A stretch of 64,000 bases of DNA from Symbiodinium microadriaticum (GCA_001939145.1 LSRX01000055.1:900339-964338); one strand, 5' to 3'. Positions 42,201 to 51,100 are shown, numbered from the stretch's first letter. Numbers and translations are program-made. Notes: generated by a model from the sequence alone, not told the origin.

Positions 42201-44043
42201 GTTGAAACATCAGACCAAAGCGTCCGCTCTTGCACGTCTTTAAGAGCTTAGCCGACACCTCTCGGGTGAGACGCGGGAACCTCGGATCCTGCCTAAGCTG
42301 TGCCTCTGTGTGTGTGAGGCACTCTTGTGCCCACAAGTACACCTCGTCACCGGGTGTCCTTTGCACGCGAGCTATGGCAACCAGAACCTGATTAACGTAA
42401 CCCCTAGCTTGACCCGCGTTCGTGGGTGGCTGTGGAAAGGTCATGTCACTAAGGCTCTTGATCCTGATTACGGTTTCCTCGTAATCCGCTGGAGTCTGTG
42501 GCTCTTCTGGTGCGCTTGGAGCAGCATCCCTTCCTGGAGACGCTGCTGGCGGCAACCTAGGACCACTACCAGAAGGACTACCCCCACCCCCACCATCACC
42601 ACCCCCGCCGTTCGCTGAAAGCTGCGGGCAGTCTACCTCTAAGTGAGCACGGCTGCCACACACGCGGCACGCTGGTGGCCTAGGGGTACCCTCTGAGGAA
42701 GACGAGCTTTCAGAACTGGCTTCGGAGGCTGGTCTGGGAGAAGCTGGTAAGAGCAGTGGCGCGGCCGGGGCTGGAAAGCTAAGCGTTGGCACTGTCGCTG
42801 CCGCCGTTGTGGGCGGTGGTGGCGCCGAGCTTGCGGCAGCAGTTGGTTGCTGCAGTGTGGCCATGGCTTGCGCCAAGCTGTGAACTGTGGTGAGCAGTTC
42901 GCTCACCTGGTGGCTCAAGGCTGCAACTTCTGGGTTGCTGGGAGAACCCGACTGCACAGTAACCGCTTCTGCTTGAGCAGGAGGCGCTTCTGAGCTTAAC
43001 GCCGCGGGCTGCTCAGCAGGTTGTGCTGCTGAGGCTGCTGGTGCGCTGGTAGCAGCACCCTCTTGTGAAGGCGCTTGCTTTGGGGAGTTGTGTCCCTGAC
43101 CCTGCGTACCAACAGGAGAGCCTGAAGGCGTGGCCCTAGCACGGGCGACTGGCAGTGGGGTAGAAGGAGCCGGGCCATTATGGCTTTGTGTGTCAGGTGA
43201 AAACGACATTGGGGGCCAATGCGATGCACGATTGGTCGCTGGAGGGGTGCCGCCTGAGCACGCGATCCCAAGCTGCTGGTTGAGTTCAGCTTCTCGTCGG
43301 GTCCAGTAGTCATCTGCAAGACGACGCTCGGCGATCAACTGCTCAATCCTGCGGTTGCTCTCCTCCCTTTCGCGACGCGACTGCAAGAGCTCCTGCTCTA
43401 GAAGGGCTATGCGCTCAAGCGCGGTGCGCTGTGCTGCAACAACTTCCTCCTGTGCCGCGGCGCGGGTGTGAAGAACTGCCTGGTTTGCCTCCGCCCTAAC
43501 CTGGGTTACCTCAGCCTGTGCCTGGGCACGGGTTTGGTCCACGACGGTTTGGGCCTCGACCCTCGTTTGGGTTACCGCGGCCTGCGCCTCAGCGCGGGTC
43601 TGGTCCACTACGCTTTGGGCCTCCTGCCTAACACCTTGAGCCCACTCGCTGGCCTGTTGTGCGACCTGCTGGGCTTGAGCCTGTGAGCTTGCAGCTTGAG
43701 CCTGTGCGGTGTTCGCGGCGTGCAGTGCAACCTGTGCGCTCTGGTGTGCATGCGTAACCGCGGCGCCCGCGAGAAAAGAAGCCTGAGTTGCACTAAGTTC
43801 GGTGGGCCTTTGGGTTCCACGGGGAGAGGGCGAGGACGAGGAGTCTTGTCGCCTATCCCTACCGGTGCTAATGGTGACTAGCGGTGGTCTGGATCCCGGT
43901 GGCCTTTGACCTTGAACTAAAGTGGCAGCTGCGGGCACTAGGGAAAGGTCGGGTGGAGGTGCAAGGTCGGGCTCCGAAAAGGACGAGTCTGCTAACCTAC
44001 TTGACCTGGACCTATCATCGGACGGTGGGGTTATGCCTGCCAT
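36244..44043 (-). CDS. Copia gag-pol polyprotein (ORF2), downstream unit
   Basis: First in-frame ATG at 44043 gives 2599 codons; the frame is open back to a TAG at 44131. Domains (residues from this ATG): hendecad coiled coil about 105-260; gag-like domain about 518-757; CCHC knuckle C459-x2-C-x4-H-x4-C472 just before it; Lys-rich stretch near 800; CCCH finger from C868 (C-x7-C-x4-C-x3-H); aspartic protease WDTAAG with D937; integrase zinc motif H1225/H1229/C1236/C1239 and catalytic D1274, D1343, E1374; third Cys/His motif C1576-x2-C-x6-H-x3-C1590; PPTPA repeats near 1611-1650; a methyltransferase-like domain about 1724-1935; RT with D2142 and YVDD 2231-2234; RNase H D2418, E2463, D2499, D2552. 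It would package, process, reverse-transcribe and integrate the element. No break seen, so it is potentially active. Confidence 0.92.
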   Translation of the reverse strand: MAGITPPSDDRSRSSRLADSSFSEPDLAPPPDLSLVPAAATLVQGQRPPGSRPPLVTISTGRDRRQDSSSSPSPRGTQRPTELSATQASFLAGAAVTHAHQSAQVALHAANTAQAQAASSQAQAQQVAQQASEWAQGVRQEAQSVVDQTRAEAQAAVTQTRVEAQTVVDQTRAQAQAEVTQVRAEANQAVLHTRAAAQEEVVAAQRTALERIALLEQELLQSRREREESNRRIEQLIAERRLADDYWTRREAELNQQLGIACSGGTPPATNRASHWPPMSFSPDTQSHNGPAPSTPLPVARARATPSGSPVGTQGQGHNSPKQAPSQEGAATSAPAASAAQPAEQPAALSSEAPPAQAEAVTVQSGSPSNPEVAALSHQVSELLTTVHSLAQAMATLQQPTAAASSAPPPPTTAAATVPTLSFPAPAAPLLLPASPRPASEASSESSSSSEGTPRPPACRVCGSRAHLEVDCPQLSANGGGGDGGGGGSPSGSGPRLPPAASPGRDAAPSAPEEPQTPADYEETVIRIKSLSDMTFPQPPTNAGQARGYVNQVLVAIARVQRTPGDEVYLWAQECLTHTEAQLRQDPRFPRLTREVSAKLLKTCKSGRFGLMFQQMTEAERMSTGGMPNGRVMLRAIFKHFQLERDRIGMLGERNLLGIKMQGTDVSALESFRDKYLYVLTTIPIDELPRPQTMFNHLLDELEKNSIMKARCEKAREATGGSHRRTTEWLWSKVEIALQLHQQKVNREEFDKNLRAKPQVLTSTATTGKDQVPATPAPKAAPKGAADKPPRKEKKNKKNKKDKDKDEEVPAAPAPKGAPKGGKGKGKGDNPKSPRTPRGGKGGDTTPRSAEVKRVKDMTAAEKKKTPCMFYAHGMCKADPCPFLHDDKKKYTGPPPRAAAKPKAKAKANAAIAAVIPAMPASNLASDTDCNVTWLWDTAAGRHLIGRQALSSDMRACVRTTSTPVGFATGGGAQHCSQSLSFGGSKLVPQEEQVYVLKECPPALSVGKAVQDQGCLFVWDPKESGPYFVPASEVHRCRLKVPRGARLNASRVVEYVPQFDERLSPVVHQPVEQLSPVEAAASPSAVESDAVSVVDEGIGLSAEELAEYAPTEVATSDDEKLEAGHLEEADDFATRVGAQLFRSSAEGSAPPGARESAAVEPPSLEEFADLFKEGAAEGAPAPEKPVHRAAVDPEDQKPLIDLVDPKSLEPSKRETLMAEAKSAKHLLTHFPKNPFCRVCSLAKTTSMKVARKPDAKSDDLIDAPTGPWQQIATDDVIMARGDDHRGIGTGGVKSHHVVRDVFSGARVAYPMSRRTLQHHSKNFRHFFGLRPTAKPPVCLVKMDEAGELEGAATEVGLIPETSLPNRWPHNAVLERDVREEKECCRSIHLQSGLPYDFHTYSFPYACLSLSFDRVSHSDKTKSQWEVLTKSPFEGIRVCFGQLVYYRKKGPSTRALDPNLQPGLFLGWRLDAGMRYRFVTKVLDYAEFRAKRNTLVVDVPQDELFVEEGPPVFPVANANRRALVEGAAEGELPEIPLKEVPFPPEGSDDKPPPREPKARSVYITVERIIKFKETPGCKACYGKAAIHTPECRKRFTELVEKERKEKEERRSLPPTPGRSVPPTPAETVPPTPAAESVAPPTPAAVPEAPVRGEAEVSSVAGAAVPSVTATSTKLAEATGDQPPVFGVPAGVSPKPAPQQKPVFQKGTNRRARRAKAKGKSLTTVFEYDCSPSSVFGKTNAELGVPHLRLSRKFFDLEDNCVQAQVSDQLTAVTNAHLWGALPNLIGYRRRDGDASKRRWLAQLVKFRSSFQAFASHAQHAVQRGHDCTLVWPTSSECWRRPEVKEFLSKHTSSWHKVEVSGCNFGWWGKDDKPLHASFRFYTTSARLVEVLGKFQEEHKVEVCSKNKGSTQHVPTELPALCRHIVLAINPSAQTPVAPAMPVVPVQEQQQHREKEQALKHISPLAGLDDFAAVIESDPTSKQIVEEIVDLNGLVSQVCGLEPETQSSPEVSAMVTKLLSRAEMLASPEALAALRSEADGLRSVPVWDESNPREYAEVQKEAKHTGAKVHFGRLMTIVSIKFYELAKHLQKLKGRIVYRGDCAKDEYGAAAVYQELGANPTSVQGLNNCLAYGALQGHATTTADAIKAYVQALLKSKHQTWIELPPELRPKWWREKFARPVVLLLRALYGHPDAGGLWEQHLARIIKGLGGREISEFPGNYWFPNRKLLLSTYVDDLTLSGPEAEHQAFWDELTALVDVEPPEPVFRVLGRNHYIVDVGSEAEDMPSVSASKNAMAFDMVDYAQQTVDLYLSLTGSKKLKNVQTPFCPEGSLPPSDDEVTGELAPAACKLLMKALWLGRLSRPDIIKPIGDLATCVQKWSRNNDRQAHRLICYIDSTKLHRLVGHVDDCPDDLKLSLYVDADFAGEKAHARSTSGGYLVLAGPNTFFPLAWVSKRQTSTSRSTTESEIVSLAHSLYSEGLPALSLWDTLLGRTMQMTVHEDNQATILIARKGFSAKLRHISRTHKVNLSCLAEQFEEGSGVDVQYIDTNLQAADIFTKQLPPAKWDSAIRLLGLRTKMPKELVDKRVLSSKPGAAPKSSKK

Positions 44044-44775
44044 CCTAAACCCTATACCCTTAGCTGCTGCGGCTCTCTCTCTTTTGGCTGCTGCAGAAAA
44101 CGATGGGTGGCGCAAAATGCGCAGAGTAATCTAAATTAGATGCAAGTACGATACAGCACGCGGGAAGGTTGCAACCTAAGAGTTATAACCCAATCTAGGC
44201 TATTAGCTCTATGTTCGGGCGCCTTTGGCTGCCCCCTTCCGGTGCAAAAAGATCGGCTGGTGCGCGCGCTTCGGCGGCACTTAGCAAAAGAAACTCTTGA
44301 GGAGTAGGGCCTTAGGGCTTAAGGGTGCGAGGCGGCTGCGAGCTGTTGCTCTGGGTTCTGGGCCTAAACCTGAAAACCCTGGGCGCTCTGGGCTGCCCCC
44401 TCTGCACCTGTGCCTGGCCTTTGTTGTGGTACCTTGGCAGTGCCTAGGGAAAACGGGACCTACCTTAACAACCTTAGGGCTTAAAGGTTCGGGGGGCAAG
44501 GGTATTTGCACGCGGCTTTTGCGGGCGCGCTGGGCTGCCCCCCCTAGCCTTTGGCCTGTGGTTGTTGGGTGGCTGTTGTTGTTGCTGTTGTGGGCGGCCT
44601 TTTTGGGCTTGCCCCTTGTGTTGCGGCTTTGGGCGCTTTGGCGCGGAGCGGCCCCCCTGGAGCAGAGGTGAGAGCTTAGGGGATAAGGTCGGGCAAGGAT
44701 TGCCGTGCACACGGGTTCGGGCCTAAACCTTGAACCTATGTGGGCGCCTTTGGCTGCCCCTTTCCCCTAAACCAC
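44044..44775 (-). other. ORF1-ORF2 spacer of downstream unit
   Basis: ORF1 and ORF2 share one frame but the spacer has in-frame stops at 44776-44778 (TAG), 44767-44769 (TAG), 44281-44283 (TAA) and 44131-44133 (TAG), so simple readthrough is unlikely. Two good 3' splice sites precede the ORF2 ATG on the element strand: ATCGTTTTCTGCAG|C (ending 44091) and GGGTTTAG|GATG immediately before it. The spacer is GC-rich, with repeated GGGCGC...GGCTGCCCC motifs. Confidence 0.65.
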
Positions 44776-47472
44776 CTATCGGTGAAGAACCTCTAGGAAC
44801 TGCGACTCGCGCAGCTCACTTGCTCCGGGGGCGGATGCACGGTCCTCTGGGAGGTTTGCGAGGGACTCGTTCAGCGCCTGAAGCGCGTCGACGAGGTGTT
44901 CCTCGGTATACCTGCCCCTTGCGGGCGGTCCAACGAGAACTGCTGTGCACCCTGTGCGGCGGCTCTCCTTCACGATCTCTTTGTTGTCGTCCACAATGTA
45001 GTGGGCGCCCGGAGGCTGCCCCCCAATCGGTCCGAGACGGTGAAGGAGCTGTGCCTTCCCCCCGTTGCCGGTGCGCTCGAAGCACTGATCGTAAGAGGAG
45101 AAGGTTGCGCCGCTAGCCGCTTCTAGCGCTGGGAGCAATCGCTCGGCTTCCTCGCGGTGGGCCTGTGCTTGTCCGCGGCCAGTGAAACTAAGCACGCGGA
45201 ACACAAGGGGTCGATGAGTACGGAAAATATCCCCCAACAACGACACAACCCTCGGAGACCAAACCCCGTTGCGATCGCAGCCGAGATCTAGCGTTTTGTG
45301 CCAATCGAACACCACACTAAGTGTGGGTCGCTGCCCCACCAACCTGGGCGCTGCTGGCACGCTAGCCTTGGCTGCAGCCTGTTCTCTTGCTCGCTGCGCC
45401 TCTTGCTCCCTTGCCTGTGCCTTTGCCTTTGCCTCCAGCGCACGCTCTTGGTCAGCGGCAAGCCTCGGAGTGGGAGCTGGCTTAAAGACGGTGGGGGCAG
45501 GCTTAGAAACCAAAAGCCTAGAGGGTGGTGCTTTATGCGGCGGCTTTGCTGGGCTTCGGGACCTATCGGCAGCCCCTTCTGGGTGGGCGCCTTGGTCAGG
45601 GTCCGGCCGTGACGCGGCTGCGCTTGCACCTCCTTCTTTCGCCTTGGCTTCTGCTTCCCTTCTCGCCGCTTGCTCCTTTGCCCACTGAGGTGGTGGCACT
45701 GGGGGCACCTTTGAAGGCGGCGCGTCCCCTGCTGTCGCGGCTGGTGGCGGTGGTCGCGCGGGAGGCGGCACCGGAACTGGAGGTGGCGGCGGGATGTCTG
45801 CACGCAAGTCGCTGGGCGGAGGCTTAGGGATAGGTGCCTTAGCCGGGGGTGCCGGAATAGATGCGGCCTTGCTGGGCGCACTCGGGGCTGCCCCTCCGGC
45901 TGCTGCCCTTGGGCTCCTTGAGCGGGCCGGGCTTGGCGACCTAGCCTCTATCACCTCACCTTTTGCGAATGCACCGACCCCTGCCCTAAAACCCTCAACC
46001 GTACGCTCGCCCCTTCTAGCAGAAACGACGGGCGCGGTGGAAAGGTCTATGGAGGCAGGTGCTTTGGCAAACACCGACGCGAGATCTACCCACTGCTCTT
46101 GGCTTAGCTCGTATGGGTCTATGTGCTCGGTTGTTGGTGCTGCCCCTTCGGTTGGGTCGGGCGCGTCGAGCTGCTCTGCGTCTCTAACCCCGCTTGTGGC
46201 CGGAAGGCCTGGATTGGGCGAGACGAGAATCCACAGACCCTGGCGGTCCAAACGCACAGTGGGGTAGGTGCCGGGAGGAAGGTCACTAGGGGGTCTTAGG
46301 ATCCTAGGCCTAGTGCGCAGCCGCCCCTCGGGATGCGGGCGCTCGGGCGGTTCGGAAAAGGCCCGTTCGGAAAAATCAGGCGACGCAGGGCTATGTACAA
46401 AGCCTACCGCAGCTTCAGGTGCAGGTGAGCTATGTACAGCTTCCTCCTCGTCGACGTCGATTGGCACTGCCTCGGTGGGCTCGTCCGTGCCTCCTTCCGG
46501 GTCTTCCGCCGCCTCAAGCTCTGCGTCTTCGGGTCCAGCCCCGCTGTCGTCACCAGCCTCGACGCAATCGACGTCAGGTGCCTCAGCGGCCCCTGTGTCG
46601 ATGTCGTCGGGCGCTGCGTCCGCGACGGTATCAACGGCAGGTGCTCCAGCAGCCCCTGCGTCGATCTCGTCGTCGGGCGCCTCCTCCTTCACCACCTCTT
46701 CTGCTTTCTGCTCCTCTTCACCAAGCTCCTCCTTCACCTCTCCCAGCTCGGGCTCCTCTTTTGGTAAAACCTCTGCAGCTGTAAGGGGAGCCGGCTCTTC
46801 AGCAGCGGGCTCCGGTGCTTCCTCCTCGGCGTCGGGGGCAGCCGGTGCAGATTGTGGCGCGTCGCTCTGTTCAGACGCGGCCGGCTCAGACTCCGGCGCG
46901 GCGCTCTTCGGCTCTGCCGGTGGCGCCGCCCCTCCAGCCTTGGGCGCTGCCACCGGCAGGCCGCTAGACGAAGAAGCTCCAGATCCAGGCCCTCCACCTC
47001 CAAGTGGGACGGCCTTCGCGGCTGCAGGCGTGCCAGGGGTGTCGCGAGCCTTCGGTGCAGGAGCTCCAGCCGCGGGTTGCTTGGGCTCCGCTTTCGGGAC
47101 GGTTTGGGGCTTCGCCTTTGGATTGGCTGTGCCGGGCGCTTCTTGCTGCCCCTGCCCCTTACCGCCACGTTTGGGGTCGGCTGGCTTTCCTTTGCCTTTC
47201 CCCTTGGTGCCGCCCTTTGCAACAGGAACCACAGCAGCAAGGGCAGGCACTTCGGCACACAACTGGCTCCAGTCAGCCCCGTAGGTCTCGAAGACCTGGG
47301 CGACGCCGTTAATGTACCTATTGTTGCCCGCCGCGTCCAGCTGCCGAAAGTCCTCGCGAGCCAGGGTGTACTGGTACCTCCTCCAGGCTTGCTGTATGCA
47401 ATAGTCCTGATGGACGTAAAACTGCTGCCTGCGGTTTCTCTCACCGCCCCTGGCTCCACGCGGCTGGTTCAT
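44776..47472 (-). CDS. Retrotransposon ORF1 with C-terminal HAD-phosphatase-like domain, downstream unit
   Basis: 898 codons from ATG at 47472, about 0.14 kb inside the 5' LTR. Residues 15-75 are a small globular segment (FYVHQDYCIQQAWRRYQYTL). Most of the rest is disordered: Lys/Gly/Ala/Pro-rich, then a long acidic tract about 200-340, an SPSPARSRSPR patch, polyproline near 570-600, and a charged helix near 680-710. Residues about 717-880 have the four HAD-superfamily motifs in order: VVFDWHKTL (nucleophile D723, T727), VLSFTGRG (T764), GGKAQLL (K806), YIVDDNKEIV (D828, D829). The second Asp of the usual DxD is His, so phosphatase chemistry may be altered or lost. An ORF upstream of gag-pol is unusual for copia elements; its role is unknown. 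Confidence 0.85.
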   Translation of the reverse strand: MNQPRGARGGERNRRQQFYVHQDYCIQQAWRRYQYTLAREDFRQLDAAGNNRYINGVAQVFETYGADWSQLCAEVPALAAVVPVAKGGTKGKGKGKPADPKRGGKGQGQQEAPGTANPKAKPQTVPKAEPKQPAAGAPAPKARDTPGTPAAAKAVPLGGGGPGSGASSSSGLPVAAPKAGGAAPPAEPKSAAPESEPAASEQSDAPQSAPAAPDAEEEAPEPAAEEPAPLTAAEVLPKEEPELGEVKEELGEEEQKAEEVVKEEAPDDEIDAGAAGAPAVDTVADAAPDDIDTGAAEAPDVDCVEAGDDSGAGPEDAELEAAEDPEGGTDEPTEAVPIDVDEEEAVHSSPAPEAAVGFVHSPASPDFSERAFSEPPERPHPEGRLRTRPRILRPPSDLPPGTYPTVRLDRQGLWILVSPNPGLPATSGVRDAEQLDAPDPTEGAAPTTEHIDPYELSQEQWVDLASVFAKAPASIDLSTAPVVSARRGERTVEGFRAGVGAFAKGEVIEARSPSPARSRSPRAAAGGAAPSAPSKAASIPAPPAKAPIPKPPPSDLRADIPPPPPVPVPPPARPPPPAATAGDAPPSKVPPVPPPQWAKEQAARREAEAKAKEGGASAAASRPDPDQGAHPEGAADRSRSPAKPPHKAPPSRLLVSKPAPTVFKPAPTPRLAADQERALEAKAKAQAREQEAQRAREQAAAKASVPAAPRLVGQRPTLSVVFDWHKTLDLGCDRNGVWSPRVVSLLGDIFRTHRPLVFRVLSFTGRGQAQAHREEAERLLPALEAASGATFSSYDQCFERTGNGGKAQLLHRLGPIGGQPPGAHYIVDDNKEIVKESRRTGCTAVLVGPPARGRYTEEHLVDALQALNESLANLPEDRASAPGASELRESQFLEVLHR

Positions 47473-47574
47473 CAACGGGGAGCTGCCCCTTCTCTACGGG
47501 CGCGTCCCCTCTCGGCCGAGTTCGCCCTAGCAGCCCCTCTGTTGGGCTACTGGGCGCTGGGCTTACTTTAGGCA

Positions 47575-47608
47575 CTGCGGTAGGTCTCTACCTACGGCTG
47601 ATAACCAG
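47575..47608 (-). promoter_or_regulatory. Primer-binding site and leader hairpin, downstream unit
   Basis: Next to the LTR end the element strand reads C then TGGTTATCAGCCG, a TGG-initial site as expected for pairing with a tRNA 3' CCA end and similar to initiator-Met sites (TGGTATCAG) with an added T. CTGCGGTAGG (47575-47584) is inverse to CCTACCGCAG inside the LTR (47640-47649), so the primer site lies in the loop of a 10-bp stem. Confidence 0.6.
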
Positions 47609-47817
47609 TTAAACGAACAAGACACAACCAACACGGAGGCCTACCGCAGATGACGGTTACTAGCGCTCCTTTTCTAGTCATGTCTTGAGCCAAATACACA
47701 ATTCTCTTCAAGTGAAACTTACATGCAAGACAGCCTACGCGCACTAGCCTAGGGGTACAAGGTAGCTATGCTTTACTACACCACTACCAGGTGCAAAGGG
47801 GTCGTTATTTCTTAACT
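47609..47817 (-). repeat. LTR 2 (shared middle LTR), 209 bp
   Basis: Identical to LTR 3. It serves as the 3' LTR of the upstream unit and the 5' LTR of the downstream unit. No target duplication flanks it: its left neighbour is a primer-binding site and its right neighbour a polypurine tract. The DinoSL-like segment lies at 47684-47695. Confidence 0.92.
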
Positions 47818-48149
47818 CCCCCCTCGCCGTGCACATTGTAGTGCGGCTGGCTGGGGCCCTCTTCACCGACGCCAAAATGGCTTCATGCCGGAGTTAGGGC
47901 GTGCAAGCGGGGACTGCGGCGCGGGCACCTCGCGCGACGTTGCTGTTGCGGGCGCCGAAGGCTGCTCCCCTTACTTGCTCGGACTGGCGACTTCGGGTCA
48001 AATAGAAACAGACGCATCTTTAGGATGCGTTTCTGGAACTACACCAATCAACTTGAAAACAACGGACACAACCAACATCTCGAGCAGCAAAGCGGCCCCT
48101 TGCCCCGAAGGGTCTGGGCGCTGCTCCTTACTAGAGCTGCACGCGGCCC
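47818..48149 (-). other. 3' non-coding part of upstream unit
   Basis: Same as 35912-36243: polypurine tract at 47817-47826 and the DinoSL-like GCCAAAATGGCT at 47871-47882. Confidence 0.6.
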
Positions 48150-51100
48150 CTACTTCTTAGAAGACTTGGGCGCTGCCCCTGGCTTTGATGACAGCACGCG
48201 TTTGTCAACAAGCTCTTTGGGCATCTTGGTGCGTAGCCCTAGCAATCGGATCGCACTATCCCACTTGGCAGGAGGGAGCTGCTTTGTGAAGATGTCTGCC
48301 GCCTGAAGGTTGGTATCAATGTACTGAACATCAACACCAGAGCCTTCTTCGAACTGCTCTGCTAGGCAAGACAAATTCACCTTGTGCGTCCGGGAGATGT
48401 GGCGAAGCTTCGCGGAAAAACCTTTGCGAGCTATCAAGATAGTCGCCTGGTTATCCTCATGCACCGTCATCTGCATTGTTCTGCCCAGAAGCGTATCCCA
48501 CAAACTTAACGCTGGGAGTCCCTCACTGTAAAGTGAGTGGGCCAAAGACACTATCTCAGATTCCGTAGTGGATCTGGATGTTGAGGTCTGGCGCTTACTA
48601 ACCCAGGCTAAAGGGAAGAACGTATTAGGGCCCGCTAGTACTAAGTACCCCCCTGAGGTGCTGCGTGCGTGGGCCTTCTCGCCGGCAAAGTCAGCATCTA
48701 CATACAAAGACAGCTTGAGGTCATCCGGGCAGTCGTCGACGTGCCCCACAAGGCGATGCAACTTTGTGCTGTCAATGTAGCAGATGAGACGGTGTGCCTG
48801 GCGATCGTTGTTGCGGCTCCACTTTTGCACACACGTCGCTAAGTCACCAATGGGCTTGATGATGTCTGGGCGCGACAGCCGCCCCAACCACAGCGCTTTC
48901 ATCAGCAACTTACAAGCGGCGGGCGCAAGCTCACCTGTGACTTCATCATCAGATGGCGGCAGCGACCCCTCAGGGCAAAAGGGCGTCTGAACGTTCTTAA
49001 GCTTCTTAGAACCGGTCAACGAGAGGTAGAGGTCTACTGTTTGCTGGGCGTAGTCTACCATATCGAAGGCCATAGCGTTCTTAGATGCAGAGACGGACGG
49101 CATGTCTTCTGCTTCGCTCCCTACATCTACGATGTAGTGGTTGCGGCCTAAAACCCTGAACACAGGCTCAGGAGGCTCAACATCGACGAGAGCTGTGAGC
49201 TCATCCCAGAAGGCTTGGTGCTCTGCCTCTGGGCCTGACAACGTCAGGTCGTCAACGTACGTAGACAACAACAGCTTGCGATTAGGGAACCAATAGTTTC
49301 CAGGAAACTCAGAGATTTCCCTGCCCCCTAGACCCTTGATGATGCGTGCTAGATGCTGCTCCCACAGGCCCCCAGCGTCAGGGTGCCCATATAGCGCTCT
49401 TAGCAGCAAGACAACGGGTCGGGCGAACTTCTCCCTCCACCACTTGGGTCTGAGCTCGGGAGGTAGTTCTATCCACGTCTGATGCTTCGATTTTAGCAAT
49501 GCCTGGACATAAGCCTTAATCGCATCAGCGGTCGTGGTGGCATGCCCCTGGAGGGCGCCATAAGCAAGGCAGTTGTTGAGCCCCTGCACAGAAGTGGGAT
49601 TGGCACCCAACTCCTGGTACACAGCAGCTGCACCGTACTCGTCCTTCGCGCAGTCACCCCTATAGACGATACGTCCTTTGAGCTTCTGCAAGTGCTTTGC
49701 TAGCTCATAGAATTTAATCGAAACTATAGTCATCAACCTGCCGAAGTGGACTTTAGCCCCAGTATGCTTTGCCTCTTTCTGCACTTCCGCATACTCCCTG
49801 GGGTTAGACTCATCCCAGACGGGAACAGACCTTAGTCCATCAGCTTCGCTCCTAAGAGCTGCGAGCGCTTCTGGACTGGCAAGCATTTCTGCGCGCGAAA
49901 GAAGCTTCGTCACCATCGCGGAGACCTCTGGGCTCGACTGTGTCTCGGGTTCTAAACCACAAACCTGGGACACTAAACCATTAAGGTCTACGATCTCCTC
50001 CACTATTTGCTTTGAGGTCGGGTCTGACTCGATCACCGCAGCAAAGTCGTCTAACCCTGCAAGTGGGGAGATGTGCTTTAGTGCCTGCTCCTTCTCGCGA
50101 TGCTGTTGCTGTTCCTGCACGGGAACCACAGGCATGGCTGGTGCAACGGGCGTTTGTGCACTTGGGTTGATTGCAAGCACAATGTGCCTACAAAGCGCGG
50201 GCAGTTCGGTGGGAACGTGCTGTGTGGAGCCTTTGTTCTTAGAGCACACTTCAACCTTATGCTCTTCCTGAAACTTACCAAGCACTTCAACTAAACGAGC
50301 TGAGGTGGTGTAAAACCGAAAGGAGGCATGAAGCGGTTTGTCGTCCTTGCCCCACCAACCAAAGTTACAACCTGAAACCTCAACCTTGTGCCAAGAGCTG
50401 GTGTGCTTGGAGAGGAACTCCTTAACCTCAGGGCGACGCCAACACTCTGAGCTGGTAGGCCAGACTAGTGTACAGTCGTGGCCCCTCTGCACTGCGTGCT
50501 GGGCGTGAGAAGCAAAAGCTTGGAACGAGCTACGAAACTTCACGAGCTGGGCTAACCACCTCCTCTTAGAAGCATCACCATCCCTACGCCTATAACCAAT
50601 TAGGTTTGGCAACGCGCCCCAAAGATGGGCGTTCGTGACCGCAGTAAGTTGGTCAGAGACCTGTGCTTGAACACAGTTGTCTTCGAGGTCAAAGAACTTC
50701 CTCGACAGGCGTAGGTGTGGGACACCAAGCTCGGCATTAGTTTTGCCAAAGACCGAACTGGGAGAGCAGTCGTACTCAAACACGGTGGTAAGGCTCTTTC
50801 CTTTGGCTTTCGCTCTGCGTGCCCTTCGGTTGGTCCCCTTTTGGAAGACTGGCTTTTGCTGAGGAGCTGGCTTTGGAGACACACCGGCGGGAACACCAAA
50901 AACTGGAGGCTGATCACCTGTTGCTTCGGCAAGCTTTGTGCTGGTTGCTGTCACAGAAGGAACAGCAGCACCGGCAACTGAAGAGACCTCAGCTTCCCCC
51001 CTGACGGGCGCTTCCGGCACAGCGGCAGGAGTGGGCGGAGCCACGCTTTCTGCAGCAGGCGTTGGCGGCACAGTTTCTGCGGGAGTTGGTGGTACGGACC

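Noticed and set aside
44284..44766. A third small ORF between ORF1 and ORF2
   Set aside because: It is open after the second stop but lacks an ATG start, and its composition follows the repeated GGGCGC/GCTGCCCC motif.
47609..47817. Two independent adjacent insertions of the retrotransposon
   Set aside because: The middle LTR is shared and has no target duplications; the only duplication flanks the whole array.
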